DNA of 64,000 nucleotides, taken from positions 25,839 through 89,838 of IMG/VR virus record IMGVR_UViG_3300032313_000664. One strand, 5' to 3'. Of this stretch, positions 8,010 to 16,501 are shown one piece after another. The position numbers and the translations under genes are program-made. The notes below the pieces were generated by a model. The model made no database searches. It saw nothing but the letters and a program-made list of their open reading frames with translations, and had not been told where the DNA came from. The DNA is from a virus. Position 1 is the stretch's first letter; the number at the start of each line of letters is the position of its first letter.

Positions 8010-8254
8010 TGTCAAGAATATGGGCACTATTAGTAGATAATGTTATTGGAAATGTAATCATTGCAGAAGAAGATTTTATTGAATCTCATCCAGATTTTTC
8101 AGGATTGGGTCGGATTGACATTACAGACTATGATCCACAACCAGGAATTATGTGGATACTAGAGGATAATAAATTTAAAGCACCAGAATCAGTAAGACCA
8201 AAACCAGAACACGTAGTACCAGAAAATAATCTTGAAATCGAGGTAAAGGCATAA
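8009..8254 (+). CDS. Small acidic fibre-associated protein
   Basis: The 81-residue protein opens MSRIWALLVDNVIGNVIIAEEDFI and has DYDPQPGIMWILEDNKF. The layout (hydrophobic N-terminal strand pair, then an acidic turn and W) echoes the product of 7728-8009 and the opening of the protein at 9673. It lies between the two glycine-rich adhesin genes, overlapping both neighbours by one base. It is likely a folding or attachment partner of an adhesin. This is inferred from position. Confidence 0.5.
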   Translation: MSRIWALLVDNVIGNVIIAEEDFIESHPDFSGLGRIDITDYDPQPGIMWILEDNKFKAPESVRPKPEHVVPENNLEIEVKA

Positions 8255-9189
8255 TGGCAACATATGGAACAATTAATCAAATATACGTACCAGGACTAGA
8301 TACTCAAATTTTAGCATCAACAACAGCTCTTTCAACATCTATTGCTATTCCATTAATTGCAGCAAACCTTTCAGGTTTTTATAATGCGTATGAAGTTAGT
8401 ATTTTAAGCGGTGGGTCATGGACACGTCCAGCAAACAGCGCACCACAAATTAACGTAACGCTTGTTGGCGGAGGCGGAGGCGGTGGATGCACCAACTATA
8501 GCGCAAACCACGGCGGTGGTGGAGCAGGACAACTATTAAGAAGAACTCTTGATATTTCATCAGTTCCAATAGGATCAGGAATTTCAATCGGTATTGCTAA
8601 TGGCGGAACATGTAATGCACAAGGAGGAAACTCAACATTTGGAACTTCAGGACAGCCATTCTATATGATTGCATACGGTGGAGGTTCAACACAGGGTAAT
8701 GGACAATCAGGTTCAAATGGACCAGGGGCTAACAATAGAACTGGAATCGGATCTGGCGGTGGCGGACAAGGAGAATGGATTAACTCATGGGGCGCTGGCG
8801 GTGGCGGTGGTGGAGCAGGCGGAGCAGGCATGCAAGGCAACGTTCACTTTACAAGCTCTGGAGGATACTCTGGATACTTTGGAGGATCAAGAAACTCATC
8901 AGAAGGTTCATCAGGCGGAGGACCAGGTTCTTCCAATGGAAATGACTCTGGTAACAGAAGCCAAGGAGGACAGGGCGGTAATGGTCTATACGGACTAGCA
9001 GGTGGCGGAGGAGGCGCAGCAAGAGGCGTTGGTGGCGGAGGATCTTGTGGCGGAGGTCAAGGACACGGAGACCACATTGGAACTCCAAGAGCAGACGCTA
9101 TGCCAAACTCAGGATCTGGCGGTGGCGGTGGTGGAGCAAACACTGGTGGTTCAGGAATCTGCAAGATTATCTATTGGGTAAAAGCTTAA
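8254..9189 (+). CDS. Glycine-rich tail adhesin (second copy)
   Basis: The 311-residue paralogue of the 6730 adhesin keeps the same N-terminal plan: IYVPGLDTQI, then GSWTRPAN, LVGGGGGGG, GAGQLLRRTLDISSVPIGS and QPFYMIAYGGG. The glycine-rich part differs in the residues between the Gly runs, as expected if the two adhesins recognise different surface forms. The gene starts on the last base of the preceding small gene. An alternative is that one copy is structural and the other the receptor binder. The codons favour GGA and GGC. Confidence 0.7.
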   Translation: MATYGTINQIYVPGLDTQILASTTALSTSIAIPLIAANLSGFYNAYEVSILSGGSWTRPANSAPQINVTLVGGGGGGGCTNYSANHGGGGAGQLLRRTLDISSVPIGSGISIGIANGGTCNAQGGNSTFGTSGQPFYMIAYGGGSTQGNGQSGSNGPGANNRTGIGSGGGGQGEWINSWGAGGGGGGAGGAGMQGNVHFTSSGGYSGYFGGSRNSSEGSSGGGPGSSNGNDSGNRSQGGQGGNGLYGLAGGGGGAARGVGGGGSCGGGQGHGDHIGTPRADAMPNSGSGGGGGGANTGGSGICKIIYWVKA

Positions 9190-9216
9190 TAATTAAAGAA
9201 ATAAAAGGAGAATAAA

Positions 9217-9654
9217 ATGCCAGTATCAATGACCCCACAAGCTGTTACACCATCTTTGTGGACATACACATACCTTCAGGCCCCAATTAATGGCCAAGGG
9301 TTTACATACTTTAACATTCCAGTTGAATTTTCTGATAAAGGAACAATCAATGCTGGAGGAACAGCATCATGCGATTTAGCTGCAGCTGGTGTATTTAAGA
9401 TGATTGCAAACGGTAACATGACAGTAGCTTTCACAAACTATCCAGGAACAGCAAAGGCTGCTTTTTGGCAAGTTGAGATTAAAGCTGGCGGATCATATAC
9501 AATTACATGGCCAGGAGTTGTTAAGTGGGATGGTGGCGGAGCTGCAAACGTAGCACCACTCCTATCAACAAATACAACACTCTTGAACTTCTACACAAAA
9601 GACGGTGGAACAACTGTCTACGGCGGATACGCATTCGCTGATTTATACGTATAA
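9217..9654 (+). CDS. Tail-fibre beta-domain protein
   Basis: The 145-residue protein contains NMTVAFTNYPGTAKAAFWQVEIKAGG and then YTITWPGVVKWDGG...APLLS, followed by LNFYTKDGGT and a C-terminal GGYAFADLYV. This is a common C-terminal domain of phage tail fibres, and the pattern (V.FTNYP, QVEI..GGSYTITWP, KW.GG.AP.LS) is easy to recognise. It is related in layout to the gene at 66-443. An AAGGAG site lies before the ATG. The gene is followed by its chaperone-like partner at 9673. Confidence 0.7.
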   Translation: MPVSMTPQAVTPSLWTYTYLQAPINGQGFTYFNIPVEFSDKGTINAGGTASCDLAAAGVFKMIANGNMTVAFTNYPGTAKAAFWQVEIKAGGSYTITWPGVVKWDGGGAANVAPLLSTNTTLLNFYTKDGGTTVYGGYAFADLYV

Positions 9655-9672
9655 TAATTAAAAGGGGGATCC

Positions 9673-10116
9673 ATGTACGCAATAGTTACAAATAATGAAG
9701 TTACAAATATTGGTGAAATAACAGTATTGTTTCCAAATACTTCATTCCCATCTAATGGCGACTACGGAGACTTCCTAGAAGAAAATAACGTATACCCAGT
9801 TATAACTGATTTGGAGTATGATTCCAACACTGAAAGATTAGTTCCATGCACACCATATGTTAGAGCTGGTAAGGTTTATAATGTAGAAGTACAGCCAATC
9901 TCTGAAGAAGATCAAAAAGATATTTTGCTGGCGCATATCGATTTTGAATTAATTTCTACAGAAGGTCTTGAAACCAAATCAGATTTGTCTGCTAAAGACA
10001 AGCAGGCTTGGGTTAAGTACAGAGAAAAGCTAAACTTATTAAAAGAATATTCAAATGTATCAGAGATTACTTGGCCAGAAAAGCCTGTAGTCTATGGTGG
10101 AACAGAGGAAAACTAA
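9673..10116 (+). CDS. Tail-fibre assembly chaperone-like protein (second)
   Basis: The 147-residue protein starts MYAIVTNNEVTNIGEITVLFP. It has a C-terminal helical segment with DKQAWVKYREKLNLLKEYSN, then ITWPEKP. The W..YREKL and terminal WP pattern is that of the tail assembly chaperone-like family also seen at 443-943. A GGGGGAT ribosome site precedes it. The pairing with the fibre gene just upstream repeats the order at 66-943, which suggests a duplicated fibre-chaperone cassette. Confidence 0.65.
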   Translation: MYAIVTNNEVTNIGEITVLFPNTSFPSNGDYGDFLEENNVYPVITDLEYDSNTERLVPCTPYVRAGKVYNVEVQPISEEDQKDILLAHIDFELISTEGLETKSDLSAKDKQAWVKYREKLNLLKEYSNVSEITWPEKPVVYGGTEEN

Positions 10117-10833
10117 TTGCTACCTAATCAGCGTTCAAATTTTCGTAGAGCTAGATTTACAACAACAGGTCTACGTCTACATCTAGACGCAGCATTGCCT
10201 GGTACAGTAATTAGAGACGGATCTGATTTTGTTTCCGCTTGGAACGACAAGTCTGGTGCAGGTCGGCACATGGTTCAAGCAACACAGGCAAATAAGCCAC
10301 AATTTCTTGCTACTGGTCTAGGTGGACTAGGAGCCCTTCAGTTTGACGGAACAGATGACTTTATGACATTCTCAGATCAAACACTAGCATATATCGCTGG
10401 AAGATCTTTTACAGTTTTTTATGTGGCTTCAAAACCAGCAAATACTAATACCTGGATTTTTGGCGGAACTAATACTGGAACAAGAACAAATTTTTTTGCA
10501 GGTAACTTAACAGCAAATACACATAGATCAGGATTTTATAATGACGACCAAGGTTCTATAGTTACAGCCGCAGCATCGGGAACAACAGAGATTTACACAA
10601 TTGTTTATGATTCATCAAATAACCAAAGAACTATAAGAAGAAATAGAGTAGAAGTTTCACGTGCCGTAACAGGCGGATCAGTAGCTTCAATGACGGGACA
10701 AGCAATTGGCAGATATGTTTCATCCTATGGAAACTTTAAAATTGGAGAATTCTTAATTTACGATAGAGCTTTGCAGTTCTCAGAACAAGAAACTGTTGAA
10801 AAAGATCTAATATCTAAGTGGTCTATAGTCTAA
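10117..10833 (+). CDS. LamG/concanavalin-like lectin domain protein
   Basis: The start is TTG directly after the upstream TAA, eight bases after an AGAGG ribosome site. The 238-residue product has GLRLHLDAALPGT, then FVSAWNDKSGAGRHM, ALQFDGTDDFMTF, FTVFYVAS and a C-terminal KIGEFLIYDRALQFSEQE. This order is that of LamG/laminin-G-3 jelly-roll domains that phages use to bind glycans. It precedes the collagen-like fibre gene. It is probably a virion decoration or adhesin that binds host surface sugar. Confidence 0.65.
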   Translation: MLPNQRSNFRRARFTTTGLRLHLDAALPGTVIRDGSDFVSAWNDKSGAGRHMVQATQANKPQFLATGLGGLGALQFDGTDDFMTFSDQTLAYIAGRSFTVFYVASKPANTNTWIFGGTNTGTRTNFFAGNLTANTHRSGFYNDDQGSIVTAAASGTTEIYTIVYDSSNNQRTIRRNRVEVSRAVTGGSVASMTGQAIGRYVSSYGNFKIGEFLIYDRALQFSEQETVEKDLISKWSIV

Positions 10834-10848
10834 GGGAGGAAGTAAAGT

Positions 10849-13248
10849 ATGTCATATGCTCCAATTAGATTTGCAGGACCTTCATTAATTCCAGCATCTC
10901 CAGCCAAAATATACACGGCTGTATCTACAATAATTATTAAAGAATTTACTGTAACAAACTTCAGTGGTTCAACATTGCCATTTAGCATATTTTTGCTTGG
11001 AGAAAATGGCGATCAGGTTATTAACCTATACGGAGTAAATAGATCAAGCCTAGACCCATATACACTTTATGGAAATGTTAACGTAGCAAATAACACAACT
11101 CTTAAGCTAGAGCACTCATTAATTTTAAATGCTGGAGAATCAATTGCAGCAGTTACAACAACACCAAATTGCTACTCATTAACAATATCTGGAGTAGATC
11201 TTTCAGGAACACTCTCTGGCGGAGGATCAACAGGCGGAACCACAGGAGCTTCAGGGGCAGGGTATTCTGATGTAACATCAATAACAACAAACCCAGTAAC
11301 TACAGGCTCAAAAGTATTTTATGTAAACAATAGCGGTGCCTATACAGCGGGACAACGTGTTCGTGTAATTAATCCACTTGCACTAACAACATACGTTGAA
11401 GGAACTATTACGCAAGTTGTAAAGAATGTCAGCATTACAGTAGCTGTTGATGCAACAAATGGAACAGGAACATACTCTGAATGGGTATTTGCCGTTACTG
11501 GAAATCCAGGAACGTCTGGAACTTCAGGATCAAATGGTGCAACAGGTGCTACGGGTGCTACGGGAGTAGGTGCCACAGGCGCAACAGGAGCAACTGGCCC
11601 AACTGGAGCCAATGGAACATCTTTGACTTCGCAGGGAACAGTTCCAAATGTTGCTTCGCTACCAACAACAAATGTATTTGTAGGTGCAACATATTTAGTG
11701 ACAGATACTCAAGAAATGTATGTTTGGAATGGAACAGCGTTTTCAAATGCTGGTGTTTATAGGGGGCCTATCGGAGCAACTGGACCAGTAGGTGCCACAG
11801 GCGCAACAGGAGCAACTGGTCCAACTGGCGCAGCTGGAAGATCTATTAATATTAAAGGAACAAAAGCAAATATTGCTGCACTACCATCTTCAGGAAATAC
11901 GTCTGGAGATTCATGGATTGTATTAACTGATTTACATCTTTATGTTTGGGACGGAGCAACTTGGCTAGATGCTGGGCAGTTCCAAGGCCCAACAGGTGCA
12001 ACTGGACCAGCAACTATTTCAGTAGGTACAGTTTCTACAACTGGCCCAGCTGGGACACCTTCAGTAACAAATTCAGGAACATCATCGGTTGCAGTATTTG
12101 ATTTTATTTTACAGCAAGGCCCAACTGGAATTACTGGTCCAACTGGAACTTCTGGCTCTGTTCAAATAGGAACAGTTGGATCCACTGGACCAACTGGAAA
12201 TGCGTCTGTAACAAATTCAGGAACAGTAAATGCTGCAACGTTAGATTTTGTTTTAAAGCAGGGCCCAACAGGGCCTACAGGCCCAGCGGGACCTACAACA
12301 ATAACTATAGGTACAGTATCTGCAACTGGCCCAACAGGAGTTCCTACAATAACAAATGTTGGAACAACAACTGATTTAATTTTAAATTTTGCATTACAAC
12401 AAGGACCAGCAGGACTAACAGGTGCTACTGGCCCAACGGGTGCAGCAAGCACTGTAGTTGGACCAACAGGACCAACAGGTTCAACTGGCCCAACAGGAGC
12501 TAACGGACAAGCTGGAGCCGATGGAAGCTCAGTTAGAATTTTAGGATCATATCCAACCGAAGCAGCGCTAAACGCTGCTAAACCATCAGGAAACATTTTA
12601 GGAGATGGTTATCTAGTTGCTGGAAATCTATTTGTATGGACTGGAACAGTTTGGACAGATGCTGGAAACATTCAGGGTCCAACAGGACCAACAGGTGTAG
12701 CGGGCCCAACAGGTGCAACAGGTGCAACGGGTGCAGTAGGTCCAACAGGAGCTAACGGATCTAGCATTCAAGGCCCAACAGGTGCAACAGGTGCAACAGG
12801 TTCTACAGGCGCAACAGGCGCAACAGGTGCTACAGGAGTAGGATCCCCAGGTGCAGCAGGACCAACAGGACCAACAGGAGCAGACGGACCTGCAGGAGGA
12901 CCAACAGGACCAACGGGACCAGCAGGTATAAGTATCACTGCTAATTATATTGTCACAAGTCCAGCAGGCGGCAGTTATAGTATAGACGGAGCTTCAGGAA
13001 ATCCAACATTGACTTTATTAAGAGGACATACATATGTCTTTACGGTAAACGCCCAAGGACACCCATTCTGGTTTCAAACAACTAGCGGTGCATACAACTC
13101 AGCAAATACTTTTGCTACTGGTGTAACAAACGGGGGAGACGATGTAGGAGGAATTACATTTACTGTTCCACTTAGTGCGCCAAACAATTTGTATTACATT
13201 TGCCAATTCCATGCAAGTATGAACGGAATCATTAACATAATCGGTTAA
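10849..13248 (+). CDS. Collagen-like tail fibre with C-terminal cupredoxin domain
   Basis: The 799-residue protein has a beta-rich N-terminal domain (about 1-120) related to the protein at 6393. Long Gly-X-Thr/Pro repeats follow, such as GATGATGPTG, broken by two kinds of inserted module, three copies each. One ends in a strand like MYVWNG..F.NAG; the other reads G.VS.TGP.G.PSVTNSGT. The C-terminal 100 residues are a cupredoxin fold: NPTLTLLRGHTYVF, then His738 (HPFWF), and YYICQFHASM with Cys785, His788 and Met791, the full type-1 copper ligand set. The collagen part should form a trimeric stalk. The copper site may be structural or redox, and its role is unknown. Confidence 0.75.
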   Translation: MSYAPIRFAGPSLIPASPAKIYTAVSTIIIKEFTVTNFSGSTLPFSIFLLGENGDQVINLYGVNRSSLDPYTLYGNVNVANNTTLKLEHSLILNAGESIAAVTTTPNCYSLTISGVDLSGTLSGGGSTGGTTGASGAGYSDVTSITTNPVTTGSKVFYVNNSGAYTAGQRVRVINPLALTTYVEGTITQVVKNVSITVAVDATNGTGTYSEWVFAVTGNPGTSGTSGSNGATGATGATGVGATGATGATGPTGANGTSLTSQGTVPNVASLPTTNVFVGATYLVTDTQEMYVWNGTAFSNAGVYRGPIGATGPVGATGATGATGPTGAAGRSINIKGTKANIAALPSSGNTSGDSWIVLTDLHLYVWDGATWLDAGQFQGPTGATGPATISVGTVSTTGPAGTPSVTNSGTSSVAVFDFILQQGPTGITGPTGTSGSVQIGTVGSTGPTGNASVTNSGTVNAATLDFVLKQGPTGPTGPAGPTTITIGTVSATGPTGVPTITNVGTTTDLILNFALQQGPAGLTGATGPTGAASTVVGPTGPTGSTGPTGANGQAGADGSSVRILGSYPTEAALNAAKPSGNILGDGYLVAGNLFVWTGTVWTDAGNIQGPTGPTGVAGPTGATGATGAVGPTGANGSSIQGPTGATGATGSTGATGATGATGVGSPGAAGPTGPTGADGPAGGPTGPTGPAGISITANYIVTSPAGGSYSIDGASGNPTLTLLRGHTYVFTVNAQGHPFWFQTTSGAYNSANTFATGVTNGGDDVGGITFTVPLSAPNNLYYICQFHASMNGIINIIG

Positions 13249-13274
13249 TGTTTATAGCTAAAGCAAGGAAATAA

Positions 13275-14336
13275 ATGAAAATAGCAGTATATACAATTGC
13301 TTTGAATGAAGAGCAATTTGTTAAGCGTTGGTACGAGTCTGCACAAGATGCAGATTATTTGTTGATTGCAGATACAGGGTCAACTGATAAAACAAAAGAA
13401 ATAGCATTAAATCTAGGCATAGAAGTTTATTCTATATCCGTGGCCCCCTGGCGATTTGATGATGCTAGAAATGCAGCTCTTGCACTAATACCGTCTGATA
13501 TAGATTACTGCATATCTTTAGACATGGATGAGGTGTTGTCAGAAGGATGGAGAGAAGAATTAGAAAAACTTCCTTCTTCGGTAACAAGGCCAATACATAG
13601 ACTAGTTACTTCATTTGATGAAGATGGGAAACCAGGTGTAGAATTTGATGCACTAAGAATTCATTCAAGACATGGTCATAGATGGAAATACCCAATACAT
13701 GAATCTGTTGCATTTTACGGAATAGATGAAGTAAGACAAAATGTTGATATTAAGATATACCACTACCCAGATAATAATAAATCAAGAGGGCAATATCTTC
13801 CGTTGTTAGCAATGGCGGCACAAGAAGATCCTACAAGCGACAGGTGTGCACATTATTATGCAAGAGAGCTTTTCTATTATGCCAGATATGAAGAAGCAGC
13901 AATTGAGTTTAAAAGGCATCTAGAATTACCTTCGGCTTTCTGGAAGCCAGAGAGATGTGAGTCTATGAGGTATATTGCAAGGTGTGAGCCAAACAACAAA
14001 GAGTACTGGCTCAGGCTGGCTATTGCAGAATGCCCAGAAAGAAGAGAGCCTTTTGTAGATCTTGCTCAATATTTTTATGAGCTTCAAGAATGGGATAGAG
14101 TAAAAGAATATTCAGAGCTTGCCTTAAATATAAAAGAAAAATTTCTAGGATATTTCTGCGAAGCAGATGCCTGGGGATGGAAGCCACACGACCTATTAGC
14201 GCTGGCTAACTTTAATTTAGGACTAGACGAAGAGGCACTACTTCATGGTAAAATTGCATTAGATCTTAATAATGATGACAGGCTAAAAAAGAATGTAGAG
14301 TTCTATCAGCTAGCTCTGTCAAATACTGGAGAATAA
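13275..14336 (+). CDS. Family 2 glycosyltransferase with TPR-like C-terminus
   Basis: The 353-residue protein has an N-terminal GT-A fold: IAVYTIALNEEQFVKRWYES, then LIADTGSTDKT and the metal-binding SLDMDEV near residue 75-85. These are hallmarks of GT2 enzymes that transfer sugar from a nucleotide donor. The C-terminal part (about 180-350) is all-helical with repeats resembling TPRs (DLAQYFYELQEW, LALANFNLGLDEEALLHG). It would act in the host cytoplasm. Its place between two virion genes suggests that it glycosylates a fibre protein or alters host surface sugar. It overlaps the next gene by one base. Confidence 0.75.
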   Translation: MKIAVYTIALNEEQFVKRWYESAQDADYLLIADTGSTDKTKEIALNLGIEVYSISVAPWRFDDARNAALALIPSDIDYCISLDMDEVLSEGWREELEKLPSSVTRPIHRLVTSFDEDGKPGVEFDALRIHSRHGHRWKYPIHESVAFYGIDEVRQNVDIKIYHYPDNNKSRGQYLPLLAMAAQEDPTSDRCAHYYARELFYYARYEEAAIEFKRHLELPSAFWKPERCESMRYIARCEPNNKEYWLRLAIAECPERREPFVDLAQYFYELQEWDRVKEYSELALNIKEKFLGYFCEADAWGWKPHDLLALANFNLGLDEEALLHGKIALDLNNDDRLKKNVEFYQLALSNTGE

Positions 14337-16096
14337 TGTCATACAGATTAAAGGTAATAAAAGATAGCCCAATCGGGTTTTGGATGCTTGACGAATCTTC
14401 GAGTAGCTCAGTAGCCATGGACTATTCAGGCTGCAATAACAATGGTGCTTATACTGGATCTCCTGCTACAAATATTTTGCCACTTGTTCCAGGCGGGGGA
14501 TCAGGAACAAAGATTACAAACCTATCCTATATAACTTTCCCTATAACAAATAACTATTACACAACAACCTCCACTCCAGGAATGGCAACAAAGTATTCCT
14601 CAGATAACGACTTTACAGTAGAGTGCTGGATTAATCAATCAATTGAGTCTACTTCAAAAACAACATTATTTGCAGACGATACCAGCAAGATCGGTCTCTA
14701 CTGGGATAGAGGAGATATTGTATTTAGGGTTTCTCAGGATGATGAAATAAGATACCCAGTAACGTATTCAAAAAGATCAATGCACATAGTTGGAGTGTAT
14801 TCAATTTCTTCAATTTCCTTATATGTTGACGCAAGGCTCGTGGCAACAAAATCTTTATCCCCTGACTTTAAATTTACAAATACATTAATTGCATTTACAG
14901 CGGGGCCAACATCGAATGTATCAGACTCATTTATAATTGATGCTCCAGCAATATACAGATATTCTATTTCTCCACAATCAATACTAAGCCATTTCAATGC
15001 AGGAAGCGTTTCATCTTCTGCAATACAAATTGTTGCTCCAGATCAAGGTATATTGTTTTCAGGCACAGACGCATCTATTAGAGCTCAATTCCAATACTCA
15101 TATCCTATCAATAGAAGATGGACGGAATTCCTAGACGAAAATACATACTATGATGAAGCGGCAGGATATATTTCATTTTATAAGACCGATACCCCTGTAG
15201 CTAAAACATTTATCATAGAAGACTTCTTTATGGTTCCAAGCGGGATCCCGTATGTAACCTCAAAGGTTGAGTGGAGAAATGATTTAAATATATCTGTTGA
15301 GTCAAGCGTAGATGGATTGGCATGGCAAAATTGTACAAATGGAATGCCATTACCTCAATATACAAAAGATGGATTTAGCACAACAGGTCTAGTCTATTTA
15401 AAGATAACCATGACAACTTCAGATGCTAGTAAATATCTTCCAAGACTTGCATATTTTGCAGTAAGCTTTTATACAAATAAAGATGTATATGCAGATAACT
15501 TTGGATACAAGATATCATCTCCAGCTGAATACTATATTGGATCATTAAATTACCCAGTTCTTTCAAGACATTATGATAATGGAATAAGAACAAAGGCAGG
15601 GTCTGGATTTAACCTGTCCGCCTCCTCACCTGTTAACTCTACAGAAATGCTCTTCACGCCCTCTACAAGCGCCGCTAACACCCTAATCTATTTACCTGCG
15701 GCTGAAGGTGTGCCAGAAACAAAGTATGCCTGGAACGGCTCTGGGACGGTCTCAAAGGCAAACATCCTATCAATATTTATAAACGGAGTTGACAGAACAT
15801 CGGCAACGAACATAAGCTCGTTTTTAGTAGAAGAAGAACTTCATCATATAGTAATTAACTTTACTGCACCAATTTTAGGTGATATACAGTTTAACTATTT
15901 AGTATCTGGCGGGCCAACATCCCTATATAATAATATTGCCGTATACCCAAATAGCTTTACTCAGCAACTTGTAAACACCCACTACGGTTTATATATAGGA
16001 AAGGCTTCTGTATCTGTTTCAGATCCGTCCATATCTGTGACAGAAAAACCATTCAGGGCATACAATAACGACTGGATTGTGTTACAAAGTATATAA
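14336..16096 (+). CDS. LamG-containing tail protein
   Basis: The 586-residue protein opens with SYRLKVIKDSPIGFWMLDESS...AMDYSG, the start of a LamG-type jelly roll (residues about 5-220) that recurs in phage tail proteins. FTVECWINQS, LYVDARLVA and YRYSISPQSIL complete the fold. The rest is beta-rich with no known motif. It is the last gene of the fibre array, with the head operon promoter just after it. A role in glycan binding is inferred from the LamG fold. Confidence 0.65.
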   Translation: MSYRLKVIKDSPIGFWMLDESSSSSVAMDYSGCNNNGAYTGSPATNILPLVPGGGSGTKITNLSYITFPITNNYYTTTSTPGMATKYSSDNDFTVECWINQSIESTSKTTLFADDTSKIGLYWDRGDIVFRVSQDDEIRYPVTYSKRSMHIVGVYSISSISLYVDARLVATKSLSPDFKFTNTLIAFTAGPTSNVSDSFIIDAPAIYRYSISPQSILSHFNAGSVSSSAIQIVAPDQGILFSGTDASIRAQFQYSYPINRRWTEFLDENTYYDEAAGYISFYKTDTPVAKTFIIEDFFMVPSGIPYVTSKVEWRNDLNISVESSVDGLAWQNCTNGMPLPQYTKDGFSTTGLVYLKITMTTSDASKYLPRLAYFAVSFYTNKDVYADNFGYKISSPAEYYIGSLNYPVLSRHYDNGIRTKAGSGFNLSASSPVNSTEMLFTPSTSAANTLIYLPAAEGVPETKYAWNGSGTVSKANILSIFINGVDRTSATNISSFLVEEELHHIVINFTAPILGDIQFNYLVSGGPTSLYNNIAVYPNSFTQQLVNTHYGLYIGKASVSVSDPSISVTEKPFRAYNNDWIVLQSI

Positions 16097-16122
16097 TTCT
16101 GTCACAACAGTTGACAAAAAGC

Positions 16123-16151
16123 TGGACTTGAGTAGACAATAATGGTAAAAT
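16123..16151 (+). promoter_or_regulatory. Promoter for leaderless head-operon mRNA
   Basis: TGGACT (16123-16128), 17 bases, then TGgTAAAAT with -10 TAAAAT (16146-16151). The next ATG (16160) lies 9 bases after the -10, at the predicted transcription start, and there is no ribosome site before it. A TTGACA at 16111-16116 is a weaker alternative -35 with a different -10. Confidence 0.55.
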
Positions 16152-16159
16152 AAAGTCCT

Positions 16160-16501
16160 ATGGATATCAATAATACTAAATACAAGGTTCTTGATGAAGA
16201 GAGCACCCTAGGCATATATGTCTGGGAGATGCCTGACGGCAGATGGATTGGAGACGACGATGGGAATTTTCTTTCAGTCACGTCAAAAAAAGGCAATAGA
16301 TCCAGAATCGATGCTTTGGCTAGAGAAGTTCGCACATTCGGTATATATGAAGGCGGGCCTAAATTTCTTTCTGCAAGAAGAAAAATTGATGACGAAGAAT
16401 TTGAATACCAAAAACAAAGACTTAACTGGGGATTAATTCCAGACCCTATGGATATTGGTAACTATAAAGATGAAATGAAAAAGATGGGTGGCATGAAATG
16501 A
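16160..16501 (+). CDS. Conserved small protein preceding portal
   Basis: The 113-residue protein has YVWEMPDGRWIGDDDGNFLSV, then RIDALAREVRTFG and a C-terminal NWGLIPDPMDIGNY. Proteins of this plan occur just before portal genes in some actinobacterial phages, with unknown function. The ATG has no ribosome site and lies at the predicted start of transcription, so it is probably leaderless. It overlaps the portal ATG by three bases (ATGA). It may be a head assembly cofactor. Confidence 0.6.
   Translation: MDINNTKYKVLDEESTLGIYVWEMPDGRWIGDDDGNFLSVTSKKGNRSRIDALAREVRTFGIYEGGPKFLSARRKIDDEEFEYQKQRLNWGLIPDPMDIGNYKDEMKKMGGMK

Noticed and set aside
12162-12596. Long minus-strand open frame opposite the collagen-like gene
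   Set aside because: It is the complement of the Gly-Pro-Thr repeats, and all supported genes are on the + strand.
16111-16116. TTGACA as the -35 of the head-operon promoter
   Set aside because: Its distance to TAAAAT is 29 bases. TGGACT at 16123 gives the standard 17, though a start from GACAAT remains possible.
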